Shown: positions 51,267-60,600 of the stretch, piece by piece | Layout: each line of letters opens with the position of its first letter | Numbering within the stretch: the first letter of the stretch is position 1 | Origin: Rhodoplanes sp963840055 | GTDB lineage: Bacteria; Pseudomonadota; Alphaproteobacteria; Rhizobiales; Xanthobacteraceae | Assembly: GCA_963840055.1 (NCBI GenBank) | Contig: CAWIXM010000002.1 | Location: 1 to 64,000 of the forward strand | Direction of reading: 5' to 3' | Length of the DNA stretch: 64,000 nucleotides | Notes under the pieces: generated by a model | Databases searched by the model: none | The model's input: only the letters and a program-made list of their open reading frames with translations | What the model was told of the DNA's origin: nothing | Position numbers and translations under genes: made by a program

Positions 51267-51698
51267 ATGACCAAGAAGGCTCCAAACCCTATCGACAAGC
51301 ATGTAGGGAGCCGTGTCCGAATGCGACGCATGATGCTCGCCATGAGTCAGGAGAAGCTGGGGGACGCGCTCGGTCTCACCTTTCAGCAAGTCCAGAAATA
51401 CGAGAAAGGCACCAATCGGATCGGCGCGAGCCGGCTGCAGCAGATCGCTAATATTCTTCAGGTTCCCGTGTCATTCTTTTTCGAGGGCGCGCCCGATCTC
51501 GGCGTTGGGCCTCCCGATGGCATGCGCGAAGCGCCTTCGCCCAGCTATGTTTCCGATTTTCTCGCCACCTCGGACGGCCTCGCCCTGACCAAGGCTTTCA
51601 TGCGCATTCAAGACACCAAGCTGCGGCGCCGGATCGTCGATCTCGTCGAGCACATCGCCGGGAAGACGCCCGACAGCGTGGATAGTCCCGCCGCCTGA
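51267..51698 (+). CDS. XRE/Cro-type helix-turn-helix regulator
   Basis: A 143-residue protein with an N-terminal HTH: HVGSRVRMRRMMLAMSQEKL then GLTFQQVQKYEKGTNRIGAS. The C-terminal part (SPSYVSDFLATSDGLALTKA) is conserved in the alphaproteobacterial regulators found next to metK, some of which act in cell-cycle or developmental gene control. The ATG follows GGAGAG. The gene has its own promoter and lies between lnt and metK, its usual place. The target is unknown. Confidence 0.92.
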   Translation: MTKKAPNPIDKHVGSRVRMRRMMLAMSQEKLGDALGLTFQQVQKYEKGTNRIGASRLQQIANILQVPVSFFFEGAPDLGVGPPDGMREAPSPSYVSDFLATSDGLALTKAFMRIQDTKLRRRIVDLVEHIAGKTPDSVDSPAA

Positions 51699-52057
51699 TT
51701 TGGATCGGCCTGGCCGCCTTCGTCCTGCCAAATTGGCTTTTCGTGCGCGACGCGATGTGTCGCCGATGCCAGTTTGCCGGAGCAACCCCCATGCGGCAAA
51801 TCCGGACAATGCCGAGGCGGCGCCAGTCATTGTATTTTCAGGTGAGGCGGGCCGCTTCGCCGCAGGAAATTGTGATTTCAGTGGAATCAGCAGAGCGAAT
51901 TGCGTTCCCTTAGGAGCGCGTTTCGCCTTGACGCGCAGTTCCGTTTTGCCTGCCTCGGCCGGGCCTTGCCCTTGACCCGGCACGGCGACACTGCAAGAAA
52001 CGCCGGTCGAACGAACGAATGATGGGGCGTTCTGAGTCCCCTCGGGAGAGTATCAAG
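51699..52057. other. Leader region upstream of metK
   Basis: 359 nt with no supported gene. A metK leader could carry a SAM-sensing element, but I could not find SAM-II or SAM/SAH cores by eye; the stretch 51840-51930 is AT-richer and may hold the promoter. Covariance-model search is needed to settle it. Confidence 0.35.
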
Positions 52058-53251
52058 GTGTCGCGCGCGAGCTTTCTTTTCACCAGCAAGTCGGTATCCG
52101 AAGGCCATCCGGACAAGGTGTGCGATCGCATTTCCGATGAAATCGTCGATGCGTTTTTCGACCAAGCGCCGCGGTTCGGCTGGGATTCTCGCCACGTGCG
52201 CGTCGCCTGCGAGACGCTTGCCACGACCAATCGCGTCATCATCGCGGGGGAAACCCGCGGGCCATCGGCGCTCACGCGCGACTATCTCGCCCATGTGGCC
52301 CGGCTCGCGATCAAAGACATCGGGTACGAGCAGGCCGGCTTCCACTGGGAAAGGGCGAGCATCGATGTCCATTTGCATGCGCAATCGGCGGACATTGCGC
52401 AAGGCGTCGACGCGGCCGGCAACAAAGATGAAGGCGCCGGCGACCAGGGCATCATGTTCGGCTACGCGTGCCGCGAGACACCCGAATTGATGCCGGCTCC
52501 GATCTACTACGCTCATCGCATTCTCAAGCTGATGTCGGAGGCGCGGCGTTCGGGCGAAACACAGGCGCTCGGGCCCGACGCCAAGAGCCAGGTGACGATC
52601 CGCTATGAAGGAGGCAAGCCGGTCGAGGTGACGCAAATCGTGGTCTCGACGCAGCATCTCGATGAAAATCTGTCCTCGCACGACATCAAGGCGATCATCG
52701 AGCCCTATGTGATGCAGGCCCTGCCCTCCGGCTGGATCACGAAGAACACGACCTGGCACGTTAATCCGACTGGGAAATTCGTGATCGGCGGTCCAGACGG
52801 CGATTGCGGGCTGACCGGACGCAAAATCATCGTCGACACTTATGGCGGCGCGGCGCCGCACGGCGGCGGAGCTTTCTCCGGCAAAGACCCGAGCAAGGTC
52901 GACCGCTCGGCAGCCTATGCCGCCCGCTACCTCGCCAAGAACGTCGTCGCCGCCGGGCTCGCCGAGCGCTGCACCATTCAGCTTTCATACGCGATCGGCG
53001 TGGCGCGTCCACTCTCCCTCTATGTCGACCTGCACGGGACCGGGCAGGTGGCGGAGGCGCGCCTCGAAAAAGCGCTCGGCGAGGTGATGGACCTCTCTCC
53101 GCGCGGCATTCGCGAGCACCTCAGCCTCAATCGCCCGATCTATGCGCGGACCGCCGCCTATGGCCATTTCGGACGGCCGCCGGACGCCGACGGCGGTTTC
53201 TCGTGGGAAAAGACGGACCTTGCGGAGTCAATCCGCTCTGCGGTGGCCTGA
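52058..53251 (+). CDS. metK: S-adenosylmethionine synthetase
   Basis: Makes SAM from methionine and ATP. FTSKSVSEGHPDKVCDRISD, the GDQGIMFGYACRETPELMPA loop, KFVIGGPDGDCGLTGRKIIV and GGGAFSGKDPSKVDRSAAYA are all intact. GTG 52058, eight bases after GGGAGAG, gives the family length of 397; an ATG at 52019 would add 13 unconserved residues. SAM made here feeds MiaB, TrmB and other methyltransferases. Confidence 0.96.
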   Translation: MSRASFLFTSKSVSEGHPDKVCDRISDEIVDAFFDQAPRFGWDSRHVRVACETLATTNRVIIAGETRGPSALTRDYLAHVARLAIKDIGYEQAGFHWERASIDVHLHAQSADIAQGVDAAGNKDEGAGDQGIMFGYACRETPELMPAPIYYAHRILKLMSEARRSGETQALGPDAKSQVTIRYEGGKPVEVTQIVVSTQHLDENLSSHDIKAIIEPYVMQALPSGWITKNTTWHVNPTGKFVIGGPDGDCGLTGRKIIVDTYGGAAPHGGGAFSGKDPSKVDRSAAYAARYLAKNVVAAGLAERCTIQLSYAIGVARPLSLYVDLHGTGQVAEARLEKALGEVMDLSPRGIREHLSLNRPIYARTAAYGHFGRPPDADGGFSWEKTDLAESIRSAVA

Positions 53252-53316
53252 GCACGGCGCTGCCGCGTCTACTTTCCGGCGGAGACCTGCGGCGCAGCCG
53301 CGAAAGGCGGAGCCAA

Positions 53317-54012
53317 GTGAGCAACGCCGCCGAACACCCCCGCGCCTTTTACGGCCGGCGCAAGGGCCGCCCCCTGCGCCGTCGGCGCGCTGATCTACTC
53401 GAGACTCTGCTGCCGCGGCTTGCGTTGCCCTTGCACCGGCGACCTCCGAACCCGCTGGGCGCTTTGTTCACGCCGCCGGTCCAATCGGTCTTCCTGGAGA
53501 TCGGATTCGGCGCGGGCGAACATCTCGCGGCGACCGCCGCGGCAAATCCCAAAGCGGGCGTCATCGGCTGCGAGCCGTTCATCAACGGCATGGCGCGTGC
53601 GCTGAGCCTCATCGCGGAGGCGCAGCTCGCCAATGTGCGCCTGCATTTCGGCGACGCCGCCGACGTGATCGGCTGGCTTCCCGACGCCGCGCTTGCGCGC
53701 GTCGATCTCCTTTATCCCGACCCCTGGCCGAAGCGGCGGCATTGGAAGCGGCGCTTTATCCAGGACGAGAGCGTCGCGGCCCTCGCCCGCGTACTTGCCG
53801 CGGGAGACGAGTTTCGCTTCGCAACCGACTGGCCGGACTACGCCGCGTGGACGCTCGAGCGGCTACTGCGCTCGCGGGGCTTCACCTGGACCGCCGAGCG
53901 CGCCGACGACTGGCGCTTGCCTTGGCAAGGTTACGTGCGCACGCGCTACGAGGACAAGGCGGTCCACGCCGGCCGACAGCCCTGCTATCTCGTGTTCCGG
54001 CGCACCGGCTAG
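53317..54012 (+). CDS. trmB: tRNA (guanine-N7-)-methyltransferase
   Basis: A 231-residue SAM-dependent methyltransferase for m7G46 of tRNA. LEIGFGAGEHLAATAAANPK is the SAM-binding motif, followed by GCEPFINGMARAL, the DLLYPDPWPKRRHWKRRFI signature and the ending QPCYLVFRRTG. GTG 53317, preceded by GGCGGAG, is the best start; an ATG much further upstream belongs to another frame of metK. A short basic N-terminal extension (GRRKGRPLRRRRADLL) is typical. Confidence 0.95.
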   Translation: MSNAAEHPRAFYGRRKGRPLRRRRADLLETLLPRLALPLHRRPPNPLGALFTPPVQSVFLEIGFGAGEHLAATAAANPKAGVIGCEPFINGMARALSLIAEAQLANVRLHFGDAADVIGWLPDAALARVDLLYPDPWPKRRHWKRRFIQDESVAALARVLAAGDEFRFATDWPDYAAWTLERLLRSRGFTWTAERADDWRLPWQGYVRTRYEDKAVHAGRQPCYLVFRRTG

Positions 54013-54063
54013 AGCATTTTCCGGCGAAGTGGGAACCGGTTCGCCGCAGAAAATGCGACCACT
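54010..54063 (+). repeat. Dispersed intergenic repeat, short form (copy B)
   Basis: Starts TAGAGCATTTTCCGGCGAAG at the trmB stop codon and ends AAAATGCGACCACTAA. It is the same repeat as 22907-22988 (opposite orientation) but without the middle extra bases; GAACCGGTTC at its centre is palindromic. It separates the convergent trmB and isomerase genes. Confidence 0.85.
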
Positions 54064-54070
54064 AAAAAAA

Positions 54071-54697
54071 CTAACGCTGTTGCGCCGTCCCCGCCTCAAC
54101 GCGACGCGCCCAGGCAAGCGCTGCTTCCAACCGGTCATTGCCCCAGAACATCTCGCCGTCGGGGGTCACGAAGCTCGGCGCGCCGAACAGGCCCAATCGT
54201 TGCGCCTCCTCGCTCTGCTCCCGCAGCCTCGCCTTGATGTCGGCGCTTTGGGCCGCAGACAAGACCGGCGCAGGATCGACCCCCAAGCCGGCAAGAAGAG
54301 CCGCCAACAGGTCGGGATCATCGATCCGCCGGCCCTCGCCGAACTCGGCGCGATAGACGGCGCGGCAGAACTCTTCTCCCCAGTGGTCGCCGAGGCCGAC
54401 AAGCGCCACCCGCGCGGCAGCTAGGCTCATCTGCGGAAACGGCTCAGGCCTGCGAAACGGCAGACCTAGCTCGGCGCAGATGCGCTCGAGATCGCGCCAC
54501 ATGTAGCGGCCCTTGGCCGCAAAGAGATTGAACGGCGACGTGTCCCAGCCTTGCGCCTTGAAAATCGGTCCGAGCAGGAACGGCCGGAACCGTGCGTCGA
54601 CGCCCGCTTCCCGCGCCAGCGGCGCGATCCGCATCGCCGCCGGATAGGAATAGGTCGAAGCAAATTCAAACCAGAAATCGAGATGGGGTCGATGCAT
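54071..54697 (-). CDS. 2-hydroxychromene-2-carboxylate isomerase-like (DsbA/kappa-GST family)
   Basis: A 208-residue thioredoxin-fold protein of the kappa glutathione-transferase type. HLDFWFEFASTYSYPAAMRI carries the catalytic-serine region, with RPFLLGPIFKAQGWDTSPFN and the glutathione-site GLFGAPSFVTPDGEMFWGND. Known members isomerise hydroxychromene carboxylate in naphthalene breakdown or conjugate small electrophiles; no other naphthalene genes are near. The ATG at 54697 is preferred to one at 54754. Confidence 0.9.
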   Translation of the reverse strand: MHRPHLDFWFEFASTYSYPAAMRIAPLAREAGVDARFRPFLLGPIFKAQGWDTSPFNLFAAKGRYMWRDLERICAELGLPFRRPEPFPQMSLAAARVALVGLGDHWGEEFCRAVYRAEFGEGRRIDDPDLLAALLAGLGVDPAPVLSAAQSADIKARLREQSEEAQRLGLFGAPSFVTPDGEMFWGNDRLEAALAWARRVEAGTAQQR

Positions 54698-54739
54698 GTC
54701 GATTAACCTCGGCCGCCTCCGGCGGCCTTCCTTTTGCCC

Positions 54740-54767
54740 TTGCGCCGCAGCCATTTATCACTATATT
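54740..54767 (+). promoter_or_regulatory. Possible promoter of the rimP-nusA operon
   Basis: TTGCGC (54740-54745) and TATATT (54762-54767) are 16 nt apart, in the gap between the divergent isomerase gene and rimP. The -35 is weak, so this is a moderate prediction. A terminator-like hairpin lies about 60 nt downstream. Confidence 0.45.
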
Positions 54768-54822
54768 GCAGCTGTCCGAATAGGATGTCTCATAACGGTC
54801 GGATGCGCCGAACGGTTGGTGA

Positions 54823-54854
54823 GAGTGGGCCCCGCCCGGGACCCGCTCTTTTTT
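54823..54854 (+). terminator. Intrinsic terminator/attenuator in the rimP-nusA leader
   Basis: GAGTGGG (54823-54829) pairs with CCCGCTC (54842-54848) with one G-T pair, extended inward by CCC/GGG, and is followed by six T at 54849-54854. It lies about 35 nt before the rimP start codon and after the promoter, so it would terminate most transcripts unless antiterminated. NusA autoregulation through this site is plausible but inferred. Confidence 0.75.
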
Positions 54855-54888
54855 GTTACCCGTACGCGCTGCGGACGGTATCGGAGGC

Positions 54889-55569
54889 ATGACGGAAACG
54901 ATCGAGACCAACACGTTGGACGAGCCGCGGTTGATCGCCGAAAGCGGTTTGGCGGCGCGCGTCGCCCATATCGTCGAGCCGGCCTTGGCCGATCTCGGCT
55001 ATCGGCTCGTGCGCGTGCGCGTCTCCGGCCTCAACGGCTGCACGGTGCAGATCATGGCGGAGCGGCCGGACGGCACGATGCCGATCGAAGATTGCGAGGT
55101 CGCCTCGCGCGCGCTGTCGCCGCTGCTCGACGTCGCCGACCCGCTCGATCGCAGTTACCGGCTGGAGATATCCTCCCCCGGCATCGATCGCCCGCTGGTG
55201 CGAAGGTCCGACTTCGAGCGCCATATCGGCCGGGAGGTCAAAGTGGAGATGGCGAACGCCATCGACGGGCGGCGGCGTTTTCGCGGCCTCCTGACCGGAG
55301 TGGACGGGCAATCGGCCCGCATCCATATTGAGGGGGCGCCGGACGAGCAGCGGGAGGCGTCGCTGCCGATCGAGCAGATGCTCGAGGCCAAGCTCGTGCT
55401 TACCGACGACCTGATCGCCGAATCGTTGCGGCGCGGAAAAGCCGAGGAACGCCAAGCGCGCCAGTTGCGGGACGCGCGCCGCAAACATCGGACTTCGTCC
55501 CGCAAACCTGTTTATGCCGGGCGGACGCCGACGCAGCAGCCGGGTCTTTCCCGCCAGGATGGAGATTGA
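54889..55569 (+). CDS. rimP: Ribosome maturation factor RimP
   Basis: A 226-residue protein for 30S subunit assembly, first gene of the nusA-infB operon. ALADLGYRLVRVRVSGLNG, DCEVASRALSPLLDVADPLD and the SYRLEISSPGIDRPLVRRSD block are diagnostic; a basic C-terminal tail follows. The ATG at 54889 is preceded by CGGAGG; an ATG at 54853 lies within the terminator T-tract region and is rejected. Confidence 0.96.
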   Translation: MTETIETNTLDEPRLIAESGLAARVAHIVEPALADLGYRLVRVRVSGLNGCTVQIMAERPDGTMPIEDCEVASRALSPLLDVADPLDRSYRLEISSPGIDRPLVRRSDFERHIGREVKVEMANAIDGRRRFRGLLTGVDGQSARIHIEGAPDEQREASLPIEQMLEAKLVLTDDLIAESLRRGKAEERQARQLRDARRKHRTSSRKPVYAGRTPTQQPGLSRQDGD

Positions 55570-55572
55570 TTC

Positions 55573-57186
55573 ATGGCCGTCGTCAGCGCCAACAAGCTCG
55601 AACTGTTGCAGATCGCCGACGCTGTCGCGCGCGAGAAATCGATCGACCGCAGCATCGTCATCCATGCAATGGAGGACGCGATCGCCAAGGCGGCGCGCTC
55701 GCGCTACGGCAGCGAGACCGAGGTGCACGCGGAGATCGATCCGAAGAAGGGCGAGCTGCGGCTGTCGCGGCACATGCTGGTGGTCGAGCAGGTTGAGAAC
55801 CCGGCCAACCAGATCAGCCTGGAGGCGGCGCGCCACTATAATCCGGCGGCGCAGATCGGCGACACCATCGCCGATACTTTGCCGCCGCTGGAATATGGAC
55901 GCATCGCCGCCCAGTCGGCGAAACAGGTGATCGTGCAGAAGGTGCGCGAAGCCGAGCGCGACCGCCAATATCAGGAATTCAAGGACCGCATCGGCGACAT
56001 CGTCAACGGCATCGTCAAACGCGTCGAGTACGGCAATGTGGTCGTCGATCTCGGCCGCGGCGAGGCGATCGTGCGGCGCGACGAATTGCTGCCGCGCGAA
56101 GTGTTCCGCAACGGCGACCGCATCCGCGCCTATATCTATGACGTGCGGCGCGAGCCGCGCGGCCCGCAGATTTTCCTCTCGCGCACCCATCCGCAGTTCA
56201 TGGCGAAGCTGTTCGCCCAGGAGGTGCCGGAAATCTACGACGGCATTGTCGAGGTGAAGGCGGTGGCGCGCGATCCCGGCTCGCGCGCCAAGATCGCGGT
56301 GATCTCGCGCAACTCCTCGGTCGATCCAGTGGGCGCCTGCGTCGGCATGCGCGGCTCGCGCGTGCAGGCCGTGGTGAACGAGTTGCAGGGCGAGAAGATC
56401 GACATCATTCCGTGGTCGCCCGACATCGCGACATTCGTCGTCAATGCGCTCGCCCCCGCCGAGGTCGCCAAGGTCGTGCTCGACGAAGAGCGCGAGCGCA
56501 TCGCGGTCGTGGTGCCGGACCAGCAGCTTTCGCTCGCGATCGGCCGGCGCGGCCAGAACGTGCGGCTCGCCTCCCAGCTCACCGGATGGGACATCGACAT
56601 CCTCACCGAGCAGGAGGAATCCGAGCGTCGCCAGGCCGACTTCGAGAAGCGCAGCCACATGTTCATGGACATGCTCAATGTCGACGAGGTGGTCGGCCAG
56701 TTGCTCGCTTCAGAAGGGTTTTCCTCTGTCGAAGAGCTCGCGGTCGTCGATCTGAAGGAGATCGCGGGGATCGAGGGCTTCGACGAGGAGACGGCGCAGG
56801 AGCTGCAAGCGCGCGCCCACGATTATCTCGCGCGCATCGATGCGGAGTACGACGCAAGACGCAAGGAGCTGGGCGTCGCCGACGAACTGAGCGACATTCC
56901 TGGGGTTACGCCGCGGATGCTCGTCGCCTTCGGCGAAAACGGGATCAAGACGGTCGAGGACCTCGCCGGCTGCGCTACCGACGACCTGAGCGGTTGGACC
57001 GAGCGCAAGGATGGCGAAGCCACGCGCGTGGCCGGAATTCTCGACGGCTTCGAGCTGACGCGGGAGGAATGCGAGGCGATGATCATGCGCGCGCGCGTTA
57101 ACGCCGGCTGGATCACCGAGGCGGATCTCGCGCCGCCGCCCGCGGCGGGCGAAGACGATGTGGCCGCGGCTGCGCCCGAGGCATGA
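55573..57186 (+). CDS. nusA: Transcription termination/antitermination factor NusA
   Basis: An RNA-polymerase-associated factor. The N-terminal domain (LLQIADAVAREKSIDRSIVI), S1 domain (IVNGIVKRVEYGNVVVDLGR), KH domains (DPVGACVGMRGSRVQAVVNE, LAIGRRGQNVRLASQLTG) and C-terminal helix-hairpin-helix acidic repeats (VAELS-type, here DELSDIPGVTPRMLVAFGEN) are in order. At 537 residues it is normal for the class. It follows rimP by 3 nt. Confidence 0.97.
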   Translation: MAVVSANKLELLQIADAVAREKSIDRSIVIHAMEDAIAKAARSRYGSETEVHAEIDPKKGELRLSRHMLVVEQVENPANQISLEAARHYNPAAQIGDTIADTLPPLEYGRIAAQSAKQVIVQKVREAERDRQYQEFKDRIGDIVNGIVKRVEYGNVVVDLGRGEAIVRRDELLPREVFRNGDRIRAYIYDVRREPRGPQIFLSRTHPQFMAKLFAQEVPEIYDGIVEVKAVARDPGSRAKIAVISRNSSVDPVGACVGMRGSRVQAVVNELQGEKIDIIPWSPDIATFVVNALAPAEVAKVVLDEERERIAVVVPDQQLSLAIGRRGQNVRLASQLTGWDIDILTEQEESERRQADFEKRSHMFMDMLNVDEVVGQLLASEGFSSVEELAVVDLKEIAGIEGFDEETAQELQARAHDYLARIDAEYDARRKELGVADELSDIPGVTPRMLVAFGENGIKTVEDLAGCATDDLSGWTERKDGEATRVAGILDGFELTREECEAMIMRARVNAGWITEADLAPPPAAGEDDVAAAAPEA

Positions 57187-57208
57187 CGAACGGAAAGGTA
57201 GCCGGCAG

Positions 57209-57898
57209 GTGCTTGCGCGGATCGACCAGGACATACTCGATTCCGGACCGCGACGGTCCGCCTCGCGGGAGCGATTCTGCGTGGCGACGCGCACGGTTCG
57301 GCCTTTGTCCGAGCTGATCCGCTTCGTCGCCGCGCCAGACGGCCGCGTCGTGCCCGATCTCAAGCGAACGCTGCCGGGGCGCGGCGCCTGGGTGACCGCC
57401 AAGCGCGACGTGCTGGCGCAGGCTGCGCGGCGCGGCGCGTTGCAGCGCGCCCTGGGGGGACGGGCGACCGTGCCGGCCGATCTCCCCGCCATCACGGAAC
57501 GGCTGTTGGAGAAGGCGGTGCTCGACGCGCTCGCCATTGCCCACAAAGCCGGGCAGGTGGCGGCGGGCTACGCCAAAGTCACCGACGCGCTGGCGTCGGG
57601 CGCGGTGGTCGCGCTGATCCATGCGCGCGAGGCGGCTGCCGACGGCGTGCGCAAGATCGCTGCGGCAGCGCAACGCCGGGCGGAGGCGGCGTCGATCGCC
57701 ACCATCGAAACATTCGCTTCGGCGGAATTGGATTTGGCACTGGCCCGCCCAAATGTGATACATGCAGCGCTCTTGTCCGGACACGCAAGCGCGGTGGTCC
57801 TGGAACGTTGGCGCAGCCTTGACCGGTTCCGCAACGACAGCGTCGACGAAAGGGGCGGTGAAGAGGCGAGGACCACAAACCCCGCACTAGGATTGTAA
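57209..57898 (+). CDS. YlxR-type (DUF448) RNA-binding protein with L7Ae-like domain
   Basis: About 229 residues. The N-terminal YlxR domain reads RERFCVATRTVRPLSELIRF and DLKRTLPGRGAWVTA; the C-terminal half (AIAHKAGQVAAGYAKVTDAL, ASGAVVALIHAREAA) resembles the ribosomal L7Ae/L30e fold. This fusion is usual in alphaproteobacteria between nusA and infB; it may regulate or bind RNA polymerase or rRNA. The start is uncertain: GTG 57209 avoids overlap with nusA, while ATG 57158 overlaps it by 29 nt. It overlaps infB by one base. Confidence 0.9.
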   Translation: MLARIDQDILDSGPRRSASRERFCVATRTVRPLSELIRFVAAPDGRVVPDLKRTLPGRGAWVTAKRDVLAQAARRGALQRALGGRATVPADLPAITERLLEKAVLDALAIAHKAGQVAAGYAKVTDALASGAVVALIHAREAAADGVRKIAAAAQRRAEAASIATIETFASAELDLALARPNVIHAALLSGHASAVVLERWRSLDRFRNDSVDERGGEEARTTNPALGL

Positions 57899-60522
57899 TG
57901 ACAGAGACCAAGAATACCGGCGAAAAGACCTTGACGGTCGCCCAACCCAAGACCTTGACGCTCAAACGTGCGGGCGTCGAGCAGGGCATGGTGCGCCAGA
58001 GCTTCAGTCACGGCCGCACCAAAGCGGTGGTGGTCGAAAAGGTGAAACGCCGCGCCGTCGGTCCGGCCGAGGCGAAGACGGTCGAGCCGAGCGCGCCGAC
58101 GCCGTCCCCGGGGGCGGCTGCGCCGCGTCCGCGCGGGCGCGCTGCGCCCGGTCCAGCGCAAGCTGCGCCGCAGGCGGCGCCTTCGAAGCCTTCCGGCGTC
58201 GTATTGCGAACGCTGACCGAGGAGGAGCGTAGCGCACGGGCGCACGCGCTCGCCGACGCCAAGGTGCGCGAGGCGGAAGAACGCAAGATCGCCGAGGAAG
58301 AGGCGCGCCGCCGCGCCGAACGGGAAACGACGGAGCAGATTGAGCGCGAAGCAGCGGAAGCGCGCAAGCGTGAAGAGGAAGATCGCCGACGCCACGACGA
58401 GGAAGCCAAGCGTAAGGCCGAGCAGGAAGCCAAGAAGCGGTTCGGTGACGAAGAGGCTGCGAAGGCGAAGGCAGCGACCCCCGCCGCCTCGGCTCCGTCG
58501 GCGCCCGCGATCAATACTCGCACCGCCGTACTCGAGCCCGACGAGGAGGAAGCGCCCCGCGCGGCCCGCCGCGGCGCGGGCCCGGCCCGTCCGGCGCCAG
58601 CTCCGAAACCGACCCGCAGCACGGCCGAGAAGCGCCGCGGCCGCCTGACCGTGGTGACCGCGCTCGATGCCGGCGAAGTGCGCGAGCGCTCCGTGGCGTC
58701 GTTCCGCCGGCGGGTTCAGCGCCTCAAGGGGCATGCCGCGAGCGAGCCCAAGGAGAAGCTCGTGCGCGAGGTGACAATCCCGGAGGCAATCACCATCCAG
58801 GAGCTCGCCAACCGCATGGCCGAGCGGGCGGTCGACGTGATCAAACTGCTGATGAAGCAGGGACAGATGGCGAAGATCACCGACACGATCGACGCCGACA
58901 CGGCCCAGCTCGTCGCCGAAGAGCTCGGCCACACGGTTCGCCGCGTCGCCGAATCCGACGTCGAGGAAGGGCTGTTCGACAAGGCCGACGACCCGGAGAC
59001 GCTGCGCCCGCGCCCGCCGGTCGTGACCATCATGGGCCATGTCGACCACGGCAAGACCTCGCTGCTCGACGCCATCCGCGCGACCAATGTCGCCGGCGGC
59101 GAAGCGGGCGGCATCACCCAGCACATCGGCGCCTATCAGGTCGCCACTCCGTCCGGCGCCAAGATCACCTTCATCGACACGCCCGGCCATGCGGCCTTCA
59201 CGGCGATGCGGGCGCGCGGGGCGAAGGTGACCGATGTCGTCGTGCTCGTGGTCGCAGCCGACGACGGCGTCATGCCGCAGACGGTGGAGGCGATCCAGCA
59301 CGCCAAGGCGGCCAAGGTGCCGATCATCGTCGCCGTCAACAAGATCGACCGGCCGGACGCGAAGCCGGAGCGGGTGCGCACCGAACTCCTGCAGCACGAG
59401 GTGCAGGTCGAATCGCTCGGCGGCGACGTGCTCGATGTCGAGGTGTCCGCCAAGCAGAAGACCAATCTCGACAAGCTGCTCGAGGTGATCAGTCTCCAGG
59501 CCGAAGTGCTCGACCTGAAGGCCAATCCGGATCGGCCGGCCGAAGGCACCGTGATCGAGGCCAAGCTTGACCGCGGCCGCGGCCCGGTTGCGACCGTGCT
59601 CGTCCAGCGCGGCACGCTGAAGGTCGGCGACATCGTCGTCGCCGGCGCGGAGTGGGGCCGCGTGCGCGCGCTCGTCTCCGACACCGGCGCTTCGATCGAC
59701 CAGGCTGGTCCGTCAACGCCGGTCGAGGTGCTCGGCTTCAACGGCACGCCGGAGGCAAGCGATCGGCTCGCCGTGGTGGAGAACGAGAGTCGCGCGCGCG
59801 AGGTCACGGCCTATCGGGCGCGCCAGCGGCGCGAGAAGCTCGCCGCACGCGCGAGCGGCATGCGCGGCTCGCTCGAGCAGATGATGGATCAGCTGAAGAC
59901 GGCTGGCCGCAAGGAGTTCCCGCTGGTCGTCAAGGCCGACGTGCAGGGCTCGGTCGAGGCGATCGTCGGCGCGCTCGACAAGCTCGCGACCGAGGAAGTC
60001 GCTGCGCGGGTGATCCTCTCTGGCGTCGGCGGCATCACCGAATCGGACGTCACCCTTGCCGAAGCCTCGGGCGCGGCGATCATCGCGTTCAATGTGCGCG
60101 CGTACAAGGAGGCGCGCGAAACCGCCGAGCGGCTGGGCATCGAGATTCGCTACTACAACATCATCTACGACCTCGTCGACGACGTGAAGAAGGCGATGTC
60201 GGGCCTGCTCCCGCCGACGACGCGCGAGACGATGCTCGGCAACGCGCAAATCCTGCAGATCTTCACCGTCTCCAAGGTCGGCAAGGTGGCCGGCTGCCGC
60301 GTCACCGACGGCGTCGTGCAGCGCGGCGCCAATGTCCGGCTCATCCGCGATAACGTGGTCATCCACGACGGCAAGCTGGGCCAGCTCAAGCACGTCAAAG
60401 AAGACGTGCGCGAGGTCACCGCCGGCCATGAATGCGGCATGTCGTTCGAGAATTACCAGGACATGCGGGTCGGCGACGTGATCGAATGCTACCGCGTTGA
60501 GCAGGTGCAGCGCACGCTGTGA
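57898..60522 (+). CDS. infB: Translation initiation factor IF-2
   Basis: The GTPase that places fMet-tRNA on the 30S subunit. A long charged N-terminal region (about 300 residues with an Arg/Glu/Ala-rich coiled coil) precedes the G domain: IMGHVDHGKTSLLDAIRATN, FIDTPGHAAFTAMRARG and VAVNKIDRPDAKP. Domains II to IV follow (GRGPVATVLVQRGTLKVGDI, VKADVQGSVEAIVGALDKLA, GHECGMSFENYQDMRVGDVI). The 874 residues fit alphaproteobacteria. Confidence 0.98.
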   Translation: MTETKNTGEKTLTVAQPKTLTLKRAGVEQGMVRQSFSHGRTKAVVVEKVKRRAVGPAEAKTVEPSAPTPSPGAAAPRPRGRAAPGPAQAAPQAAPSKPSGVVLRTLTEEERSARAHALADAKVREAEERKIAEEEARRRAERETTEQIEREAAEARKREEEDRRRHDEEAKRKAEQEAKKRFGDEEAAKAKAATPAASAPSAPAINTRTAVLEPDEEEAPRAARRGAGPARPAPAPKPTRSTAEKRRGRLTVVTALDAGEVRERSVASFRRRVQRLKGHAASEPKEKLVREVTIPEAITIQELANRMAERAVDVIKLLMKQGQMAKITDTIDADTAQLVAEELGHTVRRVAESDVEEGLFDKADDPETLRPRPPVVTIMGHVDHGKTSLLDAIRATNVAGGEAGGITQHIGAYQVATPSGAKITFIDTPGHAAFTAMRARGAKVTDVVVLVVAADDGVMPQTVEAIQHAKAAKVPIIVAVNKIDRPDAKPERVRTELLQHEVQVESLGGDVLDVEVSAKQKTNLDKLLEVISLQAEVLDLKANPDRPAEGTVIEAKLDRGRGPVATVLVQRGTLKVGDIVVAGAEWGRVRALVSDTGASIDQAGPSTPVEVLGFNGTPEASDRLAVVENESRAREVTAYRARQRREKLAARASGMRGSLEQMMDQLKTAGRKEFPLVVKADVQGSVEAIVGALDKLATEEVAARVILSGVGGITESDVTLAEASGAAIIAFNVRAYKEARETAERLGIEIRYYNIIYDLVDDVKKAMSGLLPPTTRETMLGNAQILQIFTVSKVGKVAGCRVTDGVVQRGANVRLIRDNVVIHDGKLGQLKHVKEDVREVTAGHECGMSFENYQDMRVGDVIECYRVEQVQRTL

Positions 60523-60534
60523 CGCGGTTCCAAC

Positions 60535-60600
60535 CTCTCGCCGCCGGCGGAGGTCGGATTCGGAGCGCAGCGAGTGATCCGTGCGAGTGGCACGCCCGGG
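60535..60600. repeat. Degenerate palindromic repeat between infB and rbfA
   Basis: CCTCTCGCCGCCGGCGGAGG followed by TCGGATTCGGAGCGCAGCGA and GTGATCCG form nested inverted repeats (CGGATT...GATCCG). The pattern resembles the 'ctcccc...ggggaggtcggat' elements frequent between genes in Bradyrhizobium-like genomes. A related, fuller element lies at 61140-61280, on the other side of rbfA. Confidence 0.6.

Noticed and set aside
51699..52057. SAM-sensing riboswitch upstream of metK
   Set aside because: No recognisable SAM-II or SAM/SAH conserved core was seen by eye; covariance-model search would be needed to claim one.
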